A stretch of DNA of 38,381 nucleotides from an uncultured Saprospiraceae bacterium (GTDB lineage Bacteria > Bacteroidota > Bacteroidia > Chitinophagales > Saprospiraceae): positions 1 to 38,381 of the forward strand of contig CALDYJ010000029.1 of NCBI GenBank assembly GCA_937941095.1. The letters are read 5' to 3'. Under the pieces are notes generated by a model, which saw nothing but the letters and a program-made list of their open reading frames with translations, was not told the DNA's origin and did not search any database. A program made the position numbers and the translations under genes. Shown piece by piece: positions 25,951-35,189 of the stretch; within the stretch, counting starts at the first letter, position 1, and every line of letters starts with the position of its first letter.

Positions 25951-27114
25951 ATGTCTTACATAGCACTGATTCCAGCCCGATGTGGAAGTAAATCAATTCG
26001 TCTTAAAAATATAAAATCATTTTGTGGTAAACCATTAATCTATTGGACTGTTGCAGCATTACAAAAGACGGAAGAAATTGATACTATTTATGTAGCTACT
26101 GATTGCGATCAAATAGAATCTACTGTAAATGATTTCGGTTTCGATAAGCTAAGGGTGTACCGAAGAGATGAAAAAAATGCTAAAGATACTTCTAGCACAG
26201 AATCAGTTCTATTAGAATTTATTGATGAAAACAAACCAAATCCTGATGACTTTTTATTTCTTGTCCAAGCCACTTCTCCATTCACTCAGGCAAAAGATTT
26301 TTCAAATGCCATAGCTAAAATAAAAGAAGGTGACTCCTTACTTTCTTGCGTAAATCAGAAAAGATTTTATTGGAATGAAAACGGAAGCCCCATTAATTAT
26401 GATCATTTCAACCGCCCAAGGAGACAGGATTTCAAAGGAGAGTTTATGGAAAATGGAGCCTTTTATTTAAGTCAAATCAAGAGCATTGTTAATTCTAAAA
26501 ACAGAATTTCCGGTAAAATAGTAATATATGAAATGCCTGAATTTACAGGCTTGGAATTGGATGAACCACATGACTGGTTGATTGGTGAAATCCTAATGAG
26601 AAATTATATTCTAAATAAACAAAAGGATATTCCAAAAATCAAAATGGTCCTCTCAGATGTTGATGGTGTTTTAACAGACTGTGGGATGTATTATTCAGAA
26701 CATGGTGATGAATTGAAAAAATTTAATACACATGATGGCAAAGGATTCGAGCTTTTAAGAAATACAGGGGTCATTACTGGAATAATAACATCAGAGAACA
26801 CTAAACTAGTTAAGAGAAGAGCTGAGAAATTAAAATTGGATTATTTAAAGCAAGGTATGGCCCACCAAGGAAAACTAGAAACGGCAATGGCAATTGCAAA
26901 ACAGGAGAACATTGGTCTTGACGAAGTAGCTTATATAGGTGATGATGTAAATTGTTTTGAGTTATTATCATCTGTTGGTTTAGCTGCTTGCCCTTCCAAT
27001 GCCATAAACAAAATCAAGTCAATCCCAAACATAATAAACCTTGAGGTAAAAGGTGGGGATGGAGCGCTTAGAGCATTCGCAGAAATCATCTTAAAACACA
27101 ATGCTAATTTTTGA
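25951..27114 (+). CDS. neuA: CMP-nonulosonate (acylneuraminate) cytidylyltransferase fused to KdsC-like phosphatase
   Basis: A 387-residue two-domain protein. Residues 1-225 are a NeuA-type cytidylyltransferase: IALIPARCGSKSIRLKNIKSF near the N-terminus (CTP site), VATDCDQI, and RRQDFKGEFMENGAFYL for the sugar site. It would make the CMP-activated nonulosonate. Residues about 230-385 are a HAD phosphatase of the KdsC type: LSDVDGVLTD with the catalytic Asp236 and Asp238, then IGDDVNCFELL as motif IV. The same two-domain layout occurs in animal CMAS and in some bacteria. The intact Asp pair means the HAD part may be active, for example removing a 9-phosphate before activation. It follows the methyltransferase by seven bases and overlaps the flippase start by four bases. 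Confidence 0.9.
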   Translation: MSYIALIPARCGSKSIRLKNIKSFCGKPLIYWTVAALQKTEEIDTIYVATDCDQIESTVNDFGFDKLRVYRRDEKNAKDTSSTESVLLEFIDENKPNPDDFLFLVQATSPFTQAKDFSNAIAKIKEGDSLLSCVNQKRFYWNENGSPINYDHFNRPRRQDFKGEFMENGAFYLSQIKSIVNSKNRISGKIVIYEMPEFTGLELDEPHDWLIGEILMRNYILNKQKDIPKIKMVLSDVDGVLTDCGMYYSEHGDELKKFNTHDGKGFELLRNTGVITGIITSENTKLVKRRAEKLKLDYLKQGMAHQGKLETAMAIAKQENIGLDEVAYIGDDVNCFELLSSVGLAACPSNAINKIKSIPNIINLEVKGGDGALRAFAEIILKHNANF

Positions 27115-28589
27115 GCTTTTTAAGAAACATATACAAAAATTCAATTGGCCGATTACAACAACTAGAATTTTTTGATACTTTAAAAAATACTTCCGTATAT
27201 TTTTCTGCTACCCTTCTAGTGAACTTGCTAGGAATAATTTCTATTCCTATTTTTACGCTTTATTTAGAAACTTCAGAATTTGGGATTGTTGAAATATTCA
27301 ATCACTCCATAAAAGTCCTTGCTGTATTAATGACCTTTAATACTCATCAAGCTGTTGGTAGGTATTACTATGAAGAAAAAAATGACTGGAAAGAGTTTTT
27401 AGGAACTTCCTTTACCCTTTCCATTGGTCTTTTTTTAATGTTTTCAATGCTTTGCTATTTCTTAAAGGATAAAATCCTAAGTCTAATTAATATACCAGCT
27501 GAATTGTTCTATTTTCTTTTTCCAGCTACTCTTGGACTAATAATTTTTACCATATTCAATCACCTCTATGTAGCAAAAAAAGAAAGTCTAACCTTTTCAA
27601 TTTATCAAGTTTTACAATCTTATAGCCGATTTATTTTTGCTTGGTTAGGAATTTTACTTATTGCACCAGCTTACTTTGGGAAAATTGCTGGTGATTCTCT
27701 CATTTACATATTTATTGCTCTCACAGCTTTTGTAAAAATTTATCCAAACATCAAATGGAAGATTTTAAAAAAACACATTGCCTATATTTTAAAATTCACC
27801 TTACCCTTAATCCCATTTTCATTGTCGGGGTTTATTTTAAACTTTTTTGATTTATTTATGATCAATTCAGAAAGTAATGCTAACGCAGGGCTTTATGCAT
27901 TTGCATACAAAATTGGATTGCTTCTAATTGGGTTGAACCAAGCTTTACACAATGCTGCAAGTCCAAATTTCTATAAATGGAGAAACAAAGGGGAAAAAGG
28001 ATTAATTAAAGGACAAGAAAAAAGCATTATAAAATTTGTAACCATTGGTGCTTCTTTTCTAATTTTATTTGCAAGTGATTTAGGCAATATTTTAGCACAA
28101 AAAGAAGCTTATAAAGCATCATTATCCCTTATCCCAATCATTGTTTTAGGTTTGTTCTTTAATAGTATATACAGTTTCTTTTCTAGGTCTATTTTTTATT
28201 CGAAGAAAACAATTTACATCTCAATCATTACTATCCTTGCTGGAATCTTAAATATAGTTTTGAACAGTATTTACATTCCAATATATGGCTATGAAGCGGC
28301 AGCATATACGACCGTAGTTTCGTATTTGTTTTTAGCATTATTAGGTGCCTTTTGTTCCATTACTTTATTGAAGAATACTCCACCACCTCTTTATAACATT
28401 GTGGTGTGTACATTATATCTTTTTATCATTTTGGGATGCCAATACTTTATCTCTGAAAGAATGGAAGAAAGTATTCAATCATTATCGGTAAAAATAGTCG
28501 TATTTATAATTTTGTTTCTAATTCTTTTTGGTGGAAAGGTATCCCTCCTATTTAAAGATCAAGATGAAAACAATTCAGACAACTTGTAA
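27111..28589 (+). CDS. Wzx-type polysaccharide flippase (MATE/MVF superfamily)
   Basis: A 492-residue membrane protein with about 12-14 predicted helices spread over its whole length, as in the polysaccharide transporter family that flips lipid-linked glycan units across the inner membrane. The start is TTG at 27111, which overlaps the stop of the previous gene (TTGA); the next in-frame ATG would cut off the first helix, beginning TSVYFSATLLVNLLGIISIP. The N-terminal GIISIPIFTLYLETSEFGIVE is the usual first helix and loop of such flippases. No Wzy-type polymerase or ABC exporter was found nearby, so polymerisation, if any, is encoded elsewhere or the unit is transferred singly. It abuts the next gene with no gap. 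Confidence 0.9.
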   Translation: MSFLRNIYKNSIGRLQQLEFFDTLKNTSVYFSATLLVNLLGIISIPIFTLYLETSEFGIVEIFNHSIKVLAVLMTFNTHQAVGRYYYEEKNDWKEFLGTSFTLSIGLFLMFSMLCYFLKDKILSLINIPAELFYFLFPATLGLIIFTIFNHLYVAKKESLTFSIYQVLQSYSRFIFAWLGILLIAPAYFGKIAGDSLIYIFIALTAFVKIYPNIKWKILKKHIAYILKFTLPLIPFSLSGFILNFFDLFMINSESNANAGLYAFAYKIGLLLIGLNQALHNAASPNFYKWRNKGEKGLIKGQEKSIIKFVTIGASFLILFASDLGNILAQKEAYKASLSLIPIIVLGLFFNSIYSFFSRSIFYSKKTIYISIITILAGILNIVLNSIYIPIYGYEAAAYTTVVSYLFLALLGAFCSITLLKNTPPPLYNIVVCTLYLFIILGCQYFISERMEESIQSLSVKIVVFIILFLILFGGKVSLLFKDQDENNSDNL

Positions 28590-29603
28590 ATGAAACATCT
28601 ATTTTTAGTACACAGCAACATAACAGATATTGTAGCTCAACAAATTGTAAAACAATACGAGCTACCAGTGGAAGATGTGATTTTCTTATTAGCAAGAAAT
28701 CAGCATTCAAATTTTAAAAATAAAATCAAATTTCCTTACTCTCATTTCCCAATCGATAGTTTTAAAGTATCTTTCTTTTTTTGGAAGAATTGGAGAAAAT
28801 TAAAAAATATAGATAATTGGATAAATGAGCTTACAGCTAAACAAGCTTTCCATTTTTACACTCCTCAATCTGGAATGAATGTCTTTTATTTGATTACCAG
28901 CCATCCATTATGTAAAGGTTTTTCTTACATCGAAGAAGGATTGGCATCTTATAAACGATTTAAGCAAATTAAAAACCCTAAAGCTAATTCAAAACTTAGG
29001 GACCTACTCTATTACATAAACTTCAAAGGCCGATCTAAGAGTGTAAAACATTTCTTTGATTTGGACCATCCGAAATTATTAGATTCTTATGGTCTGTCAG
29101 AATTAAGCTTTCCTGACTTAAAGAAAAAACAAATAATTGAAAAGCCATTTAAGAATAATAAATTAAACACTAAAGCTGAAGCAGAAAACATTTTAATACT
29201 TGGACCATACATTGAGTTTGGTGAAATAAAAAAAGAAATATTATTAGAAGCACTCGGTGAACTTTTTGATTGGATGTTTCAAATAAAAATTGATGCCCTA
29301 AACATTAAATTCCACCCTGCTCAAGATGAATCCATTTCAATCAATCCAATTCTGGATTTATTTTCATCTTACAAGAATAAAATTAACTTCAACATTCTTG
29401 AAGATCATTTTATACTAGAAAAGTATGCTTTTGAAAATAAAGTTGATTTTTATATTGTTATAAGTAGCCTAGCTATTTATGCCAATGTATCTGGAAATAA
29501 AGTCTACTCTATAGCTGAGCGAATTGCTTCCAAACAATCAAATTATCAAAAACACATTGATTCAATGCCATTTTTTTTACATGATATAATTGAATTTATT
29601 TAA
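28590..29603 (+). CDS. Putative sialyltransferase-like glycosyltransferase
   Basis: A 337-residue protein with no membrane segment. It carries the three short motifs shared by bacterial sialyltransferases of GT38, GT52, GT80 and related families: an acidic-acidic-Gly triplet (Glu115-Glu116-Gly117 in FSYIEEGLASY), a His-Pro pair (His242-Pro243 in IKFHPAQ) and a Ser-Ser pair (Ser292-Ser293 in VISSLAIYANVSG). In the known enzymes the first is the catalytic base region and the others bind the CMP part. Spacing fits a GT-B fold with two Rossmann-like halves. It directly follows the flippase (stop and ATG adjacent) and shares the cluster with the synthase and CMP-activating genes, which supports transfer of the CMP-nonulosonate. 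Overall similarity is too weak to name the family with certainty. Confidence 0.72.
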   Translation: MKHLFLVHSNITDIVAQQIVKQYELPVEDVIFLLARNQHSNFKNKIKFPYSHFPIDSFKVSFFFWKNWRKLKNIDNWINELTAKQAFHFYTPQSGMNVFYLITSHPLCKGFSYIEEGLASYKRFKQIKNPKANSKLRDLLYYINFKGRSKSVKHFFDLDHPKLLDSYGLSELSFPDLKKKQIIEKPFKNNKLNTKAEAENILILGPYIEFGEIKKEILLEALGELFDWMFQIKIDALNIKFHPAQDESISINPILDLFSSYKNKINFNILEDHFILEKYAFENKVDFYIVISSLAIYANVSGNKVYSIAERIASKQSNYQKHIDSMPFFLHDIIEFI

Positions 29604-29624
29604 ATCATTCTATTAATTTGCTTT

Positions 29625-30614
29625 ATGCCTACACCTTTAATTTCAATAATAGTTCCTTGTTACAATTATGGTGGATACATTGCTGAAACATTAGATAGTA
29701 TTCGATCACAATCTTTTGACCATTGGGAATGCATTATAGTTGATGATGGCTCTACTGACAATTCCAAAGAAGTAGTCGCAAATTTTGTAAAAGAAGATGC
29801 AAGATTCATTTACATCTACCAAGAAAACAAAGGACTACCTGGGGCTAGAAATACTGGAATTAAAAATGCAAAAGGAAAGTTTATACAATTTCTTGATTCC
29901 GATGATCTCCTCGAAAAAGACAAACTAAAAATTCAAACGGATTACCTTGAGAAAAACGAGGAACTTGATCTTGTGTATTCTGACTTGATGTATTTTAACG
30001 ATGGTCATTTAGATAAACTTCTCTATTCAATGGATTGGCTAAATGCGCCTTGGACCTTAAAGAAGTCTGGTAATGGTAAAAAACTATTAAAGTATTTTAT
30101 CATTTCTACTCCTATTCTAGTTCCAATGCCCATATTAAAAACTAGCTCTGTCCGTTCTATAAATGGATTTGTTGAAAATCTAAGATCATGCGAAGATTGG
30201 GATTTTTGGTTCAGATGTGCCAACGAAAATTTTAAATTCCAATACTTGAATTTACCTAAAACAAGAAGTCTAGTTAGAATCCATGCTTCATCAATGACCA
30301 AAAATCGATCTACAATGATTAATAGTATGATTGAAGTTAGGGGCAGATTCAGAACAATGCTAAATGATAAAAAGTTGATTGCCTTAAATGACAAGTTTTT
30401 AATAAACAATCAAATTGAATTGGCCATTCTTAAAAAACAATTTGAAAATACAGCTGACGCAAAAATTTTCTTGAAAAACGAAAATAAGAAGCATAAATCA
30501 CTTAGGATAAGGCTTTTCACTTTTACACTCAGTTCTGCATCAGTGAAATTAAATTATACTTTATTAAACATCATAAAGTCAATGATGAAGAAGTACTATT
30601 ATTTAGTCGCGTAA
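29625..30614 (+). CDS. Family 2 glycosyltransferase
   Basis: A 329-residue cytoplasmic GT-A glycosyltransferase. The N-terminal PLISIIVPCYNYGGYI strand, the VDDGSTDNS nucleotide-binding segment (about residues 39-47) and the DSDD metal-binding motif (residues 91-94) are all intact, and a later CEDWDFWFRC gives the catalytic-base ED-type motif. It would add a sugar to the lipid-linked glycan; donor and acceptor are unknown. It is the last gene of the surface-glycan run, 21 bases after the previous stop, and is followed by 217 bases without a gene. Confidence 0.92.
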   Translation: MPTPLISIIVPCYNYGGYIAETLDSIRSQSFDHWECIIVDDGSTDNSKEVVANFVKEDARFIYIYQENKGLPGARNTGIKNAKGKFIQFLDSDDLLEKDKLKIQTDYLEKNEELDLVYSDLMYFNDGHLDKLLYSMDWLNAPWTLKKSGNGKKLLKYFIISTPILVPMPILKTSSVRSINGFVENLRSCEDWDFWFRCANENFKFQYLNLPKTRSLVRIHASSMTKNRSTMINSMIEVRGRFRTMLNDKKLIALNDKFLINNQIELAILKKQFENTADAKIFLKNENKKHKSLRIRLFTFTLSSASVKLNYTLLNIIKSMMKKYYYLVA

Positions 30615-30708
30615 AAGCACTTTTTATCTATTTCACAAGCGTCAAATACCTTCCTTCAACACTCTCATATTACAATTTTTTACATTTTATATTTCACCTA
30701 TTTTCCAT

Positions 30709-30716
30709 TATATTTG
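30709..30716 (+). promoter_or_regulatory. Possible -7 box before the GH-A/SprB gene
   Basis: TATATTTG matches TAnnTTTG exactly, 116 bases before the ATG, so the transcript would have a leader of about 105 bases. The -33 position is T-rich but has no exact TTTG. Confidence 0.4.
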
Positions 30717-30738
30717 CACTTTATAATCGAGATTATTT

Positions 30739-30771
30739 TTTACTCCCCATTGCTGATAATACTTTACTCCC
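30739..30771. repeat. 9-bp direct repeat in the leader of the GH-A/SprB gene
   Basis: TTTACTCCC occurs at 30739-30747 and 30763-30771, 24 bases apart, downstream of the possible promoter. It might be a regulator site or chance. The rest of the 217-base gap (30615-30831) shows nothing further. Confidence 0.3.
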
Positions 30772-30831
30772 TATTTTACCAACAGGTACTACAAACCTTT
30801 TATTTTCAACCGATTAAAGAGTTAAAGCTCC

Positions 30832-33800
30832 ATGAGAAATTGTAAACTAATAAATCTAATTGCTTCCATATTTAGTTTAGTTCTAATATGTACTAGCTTT
30901 TCAATCGCTCAAGTTACTTATACAGCCAATGATATTGTCAAACCATATCAAGGAAAATTTCATTTTGGCGTAAATCCTGGAGCATATCAAACGGATATTT
31001 ATCAAAATGGTGGGCCAATACCTTGGACAGATATAGAATTAGCTGATATTGCTGTTGGTGACCCAAGCCAAAATCTTCCAGGAGCAGGCGTCCAAACATT
31101 CAGGCCATCTCTACCAGGCTGGTTTGTAGAACAATTTGGGTACGGAATAAGAGATGATGCCTTCGACCATTATGAAGCCATTGGCATGACTGATTTAACT
31201 CTTTTTCTAAACCATCCTAGTGTAGCACATACTGATCCTGCTATACATTGTCCTGACATCCAACCAACGGTTTTTGCTAATTTGTATCAGCCAATATGGG
31301 ACAATGGTGAAAATGGAACCCCATATAATGATGATAATTACTATGCTGCTTACGTCTATAAAATAGTTGAGAGGTATGGCGATCATATAAAGTTTTATGA
31401 AGTCTGGAATGAACCAGATTTTTCTAGCACCTCTAATGCACAAAGTCCTCCTGGTACTCCAGACAGTTGGTGGGATAAAGATCCCGATCCTTGTGACCTC
31501 TTATGGTTCAATGCCCCAGTCCAATATTATGTTAGAATGTTAAGAATTACCTATGACATCGTAAAGACATTAGATCCTGATGCTTACGTTTGTGTAGGTG
31601 GCTTAGGTTACCCTAGTTTTTTAGACGCTGTAATGAGGAATACAGATAATCCTAACGGAGGTACAGTAAATTCGAATTATCCCTTGAAAGGTGGAGCCTA
31701 TTTCGATGTATGTAGCTTCCATTATTATCCACACGTATCAAATGCATTTAGGACTTGGACCCAAGATATCACAGATTGGACTTACTTTAGACATACTGAT
31801 GCAGGGATTGATGCTTTTCAAGAACGTTTCGAACTCTTTAAAGGTGTAGTTCATAAATATGGTTACGATGGAACTACCTACCCGACTAAAGAATACATTT
31901 GCACAGAAACCAATATGCCTCGAAAAGAATTTGAATACAGATTCGGTGGGGAGCAAATTCAAGTTAATTACGCCATTAAGTTGGCAGTATTTTGCAATCA
32001 ACAAAAAATAAGGCATTTGCACTTATTTCATCTAGGAGAAACAAGAAACTGTGATCAGTTATGGTCAGCCCCTGACCTTTTCTATTTTATGGGCTTGTTT
32101 AAGAACCTAGAAGGTACTAACATAACTAATGTAGAACGAACTAATCTAGGAATCGGTTATAAATCTGCTTCTGATATTATGGACGGCTATTGGTATGATG
32201 CAGGTCATACAGCAAGCTTAAATTTAAGTCCTAGTATTAGAGGTGGAGCATTTAAAAATAGTGATGGTGATTTTTTATATGTCCTTTGGGCAAAAACTCA
32301 CACCGACAAAAGTGAAAATTCTCAAGCACTTTATTCCTTTCCTAATAGTGTTTCTTGGACGTCAAATGCTTCCGCTACTTTAACAAAAAAAGAATGGGAT
32401 CATAACGTTACACAACAAACAACAACTATAGGCCACCAAAACATTGCATTAACAGGCACACCAATTTTCTTATCAATAAGTCCAGATGTTTCTGATTGCA
32501 ATGGTCTATCATTAAACATAAATTCTAATGGTGTAAGTTGTAGTGGTTTTAATAATGGCTCAGCTTCTGTATTTCCTGTGAATGGCACTGCACCTTATAC
32601 TTACAATTGGAGTACAGGACAATCTGCTTCTTTAATTGATGGCTTGTCTTCAGGCTTATATACTGTGACAGTAGTAGATTCTAAAGGCTGTGAAATCATC
32701 CAAAGTATAAACATAAATGAACCATTTTCATTAAATTTGACTGTTTCTCCTACAAATGAGAGCATGGCAAATACAAATGATGGAAGTGTTACTGCTTTTG
32801 CTGGTGGAGGGACACCACCATATACTTATACTTGGAGCAATGGTGTTTTTGGCCCTTATGTGGGTAACCTTAGTCCCGGTAATTATTCCATTACATTAAG
32901 TGATGCAAATGATTGCCAAGTTGAAAGAACCATAGTTATAGAACCTGGTGCTTCTCAAGGATGTGGAGATTTCAACATTTCAATTAATCAGCAAAATGTT
33001 TCTTGTTTTGGTCTTCCTGATGGTAGTTTGACTATAAACCCACTCAACGGAACTGCTCCGTATCAATTTTCTTGGAATACCGGACAAAACACAGCTAATC
33101 TTCAGTTCTTGCCTGCAGGAATTTATTCAATTACCGTCAGTGACGCTGATGATTGTCAAATAGAAAGAGACATTACAATAAGCCAACCTAGCCAATTAGA
33201 TATTTTCTTAAATGGCACAAATTTAACTGGAGCAAATAGTAATGATGGCTCCATCATATCTATTCCAACAGGCGGAGTTCCTCCTTACAACATTATGTGG
33301 AATAATGGATCAGCTAATTTCACACTTGAAAATCTAGCAAGTGGACTATACACAGTGACGCTGACTGATGCAAATGGGTGTAGCATTGTTGATGATATCA
33401 TTATCGATACTCCTTTTGAAGGATGCGAAAATTTCAAAACGGACATCACCATTGTGAACAATTCTTGCTTTGGCCAGAACAATGGCTTTGTTGCAGCTAA
33501 TCCTACTGGAGGAGTTACACCTTACTCGTACACTTGGTCGACAGGAGAAAATACTGCATCAATAAATAATCTTCCAGTTGGAAATTACAAATTGACTATT
33601 GTAGATGCTGTTGATTGTCAGATTGAAAGAGCTTTTAACATCACTTCTCCAAACATAATTTCAATCTTCTTTAATGTGTCCAATGCAACAGACGATGTTA
33701 GTTCTGATGGAAATGTATCAGTAAATGTAACAGGAGGAACTGTCCCATATACTTACCTATGGAGTAATGGAAACACAAATTCATACATAAATAATTTAAA

Positions 33801-35064
33801 TCCTGGTTTCTATACTGTAACTGTTACTGATTTGAATGGCTGTTCTACAAGCGAAGAAGTTCACATTGATTCTGAAAAAGATGATTGTGAGGATTTTTAT
33901 GTAGTCGCTAGTATTTTGAATGCTAGCTGTGCAGGTGGTAATGATGGTGTGATCGTACTTATTCCACAACAAGGGCAAGCACCTTTTGAATATTTATGGA
34001 GCAGTGGTGAGACTAGGCCAGATTTAACAAACTTAAATGCAGGCACTTATCATGCAACAATAACAGATGCGAATAATTGTGTCTTTCATGCAAGAGAAAC
34101 TATCATAGAACCAACTTCTATATCTATAAACTTTGAAACCACGATTACAGGAACATGTTCTGATGAAGCCTACATAAAAGCTTTAGTTTCTGGTGGAACT
34201 CCTCCATATGAATATTTTTGGAGCAATGGATCTCAAGAAATGGAAATTTTTAATGCGACTACGGGAACTTATGGCTTAACCATATTTGATGCTAAAGGCT
34301 GTAGATATGATGGTGAGATTATATTGCAATTAGAAAACCTACAATTACAACTTTTGAGCAATGTCCAAAATGTGAGTTGCTATGGTTATGAAGATGGTTT
34401 TATCGATATAGCAGTAAACAATGGCACTCCTCCATTTACTTATCTGTGGTCTAATGGTGCAACTACCGAAGACATATTTGATCTAAGTTCTGATTCTTAT
34501 TTTGTTACCGTAGTGGACGCAGAAGAATGTTCAAGCATTTATAATTATGCTGTAAATAGTCCTGCTGAATTAGAAATTAACTTTAACATTACTCCTCCTC
34601 AAACGAATGGTAGCCCTACAGGATCAATCAGCACAGAAGTAATGGGTGGTACTCCACCTTATCAATATCTCTGGAATTTCGGAGTTCAAATTCCAGAAGT
34701 TACCAACTTATTACCAGGAGAATATCAAATTACGGTTACCGATGCAAATGATTGCATAAAAGTTGATACCGTAGAAATTGAATTAGCAACTTCAATAAAT
34801 CAAATCGAGACTAGTTATAAGATAGATGTTTTTCCAAATCCAGGTAAAGGAATTTGCACGCTCTTAATTGATGCGCCGGTAAATCCTGTTAGTTACTCAG
34901 TAATGGATATAAATGGAAATGTACTGAGCAAAGAAATCTTAAGTCTAAGTCAAAAACTTCAAGCAAGTTTGAATTTAGAAAGCTTTGCAAGTGGTGCTTA
35001 TATCATTAGAGTTCAATTTGAAGATGGCAATTCCCAAAATTTAAGGTATGTCCTTTTACCATAG
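30832..35064 (+). CDS. Clan GH-A glycosidase-like protein with ten SprB repeats and T9SS type A sorting domain
   Basis: A 1410-residue secreted protein. After a signal peptide (cleavage near SIAQ) comes a (beta/alpha)8-type domain (about residues 25-460). KFYEVWNEPDF puts the acid/base at Glu194 after Asn, and ICTETN puts the likely nucleophile at Glu359; these are the signs of clan GH-A hydrolases such as GH39, GH5 and relatives. A small beta domain follows to about residue 545. Residues about 560-1320 are ten SprB-type repeats with GGTxPYxYxWSNG and YxVTVTDxNGC cores. The last about 80 residues (IDVFPNPGKG to YIIRVQFEDG) are a type A T9SS sorting domain. In T9SS bacteria such proteins are released or linked to a surface lipopolysaccharide. 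It stands just downstream of the glycan cluster, but has its own possible promoter. The substrate is unknown. Confidence 0.87.
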   Translation: MRNCKLINLIASIFSLVLICTSFSIAQVTYTANDIVKPYQGKFHFGVNPGAYQTDIYQNGGPIPWTDIELADIAVGDPSQNLPGAGVQTFRPSLPGWFVEQFGYGIRDDAFDHYEAIGMTDLTLFLNHPSVAHTDPAIHCPDIQPTVFANLYQPIWDNGENGTPYNDDNYYAAYVYKIVERYGDHIKFYEVWNEPDFSSTSNAQSPPGTPDSWWDKDPDPCDLLWFNAPVQYYVRMLRITYDIVKTLDPDAYVCVGGLGYPSFLDAVMRNTDNPNGGTVNSNYPLKGGAYFDVCSFHYYPHVSNAFRTWTQDITDWTYFRHTDAGIDAFQERFELFKGVVHKYGYDGTTYPTKEYICTETNMPRKEFEYRFGGEQIQVNYAIKLAVFCNQQKIRHLHLFHLGETRNCDQLWSAPDLFYFMGLFKNLEGTNITNVERTNLGIGYKSASDIMDGYWYDAGHTASLNLSPSIRGGAFKNSDGDFLYVLWAKTHTDKSENSQALYSFPNSVSWTSNASATLTKKEWDHNVTQQTTTIGHQNIALTGTPIFLSISPDVSDCNGLSLNINSNGVSCSGFNNGSASVFPVNGTAPYTYNWSTGQSASLIDGLSSGLYTVTVVDSKGCEIIQSININEPFSLNLTVSPTNESMANTNDGSVTAFAGGGTPPYTYTWSNGVFGPYVGNLSPGNYSITLSDANDCQVERTIVIEPGASQGCGDFNISINQQNVSCFGLPDGSLTINPLNGTAPYQFSWNTGQNTANLQFLPAGIYSITVSDADDCQIERDITISQPSQLDIFLNGTNLTGANSNDGSIISIPTGGVPPYNIMWNNGSANFTLENLASGLYTVTLTDANGCSIVDDIIIDTPFEGCENFKTDITIVNNSCFGQNNGFVAANPTGGVTPYSYTWSTGENTASINNLPVGNYKLTIVDAVDCQIERAFNITSPNIISIFFNVSNATDDVSSDGNVSVNVTGGTVPYTYLWSNGNTNSYINNLNPGFYTVTVTDLNGCSTSEEVHIDSEKDDCEDFYVVASILNASCAGGNDGVIVLIPQQGQAPFEYLWSSGETRPDLTNLNAGTYHATITDANNCVFHARETIIEPTSISINFETTITGTCSDEAYIKALVSGGTPPYEYFWSNGSQEMEIFNATTGTYGLTIFDAKGCRYDGEIILQLENLQLQLLSNVQNVSCYGYEDGFIDIAVNNGTPPFTYLWSNGATTEDIFDLSSDSYFVTVVDAEECSSIYNYAVNSPAELEINFNITPPQTNGSPTGSISTEVMGGTPPYQYLWNFGVQIPEVTNLLPGEYQITVTDANDCIKVDTVEIELATSINQIETSYKIDVFPNPGKGICTLLIDAPVNPVSYSVMDINGNVLSKEILSLSQKLQASLNLESFASGAYIIRVQFEDGNSQNLRYVLLP
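32524..34790 (+). repeat. Ten SprB-type repeats in alternating A/B order
   Basis: Ten units of roughly 70-77 residues. Odd units begin with a Cys followed by G-x-x-(D/N)G (CSGFNNG, CFGLPDG, CFGQNNG, CAGGNDG, CYGYEDG); most even units begin without Cys ((N/S)xDG). Linkers such as GCGDF, GCENF and DCEDF recur after every second unit over the first six. The basic duplicated element therefore seems to be a pair of about 150 residues, with later pairs more diverged. Confidence 0.8.
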
Positions 35065-35189
35065 GACAAATTATATTCTTATTCTATTAAGTTAAACTTG
35101 AAAAAAGACCAACTTATCCATATATAATGCAGTACTGCCAAATGTATGCTTATATTTAAGTAAATTATATAAACCAGGAAAACGAAATA

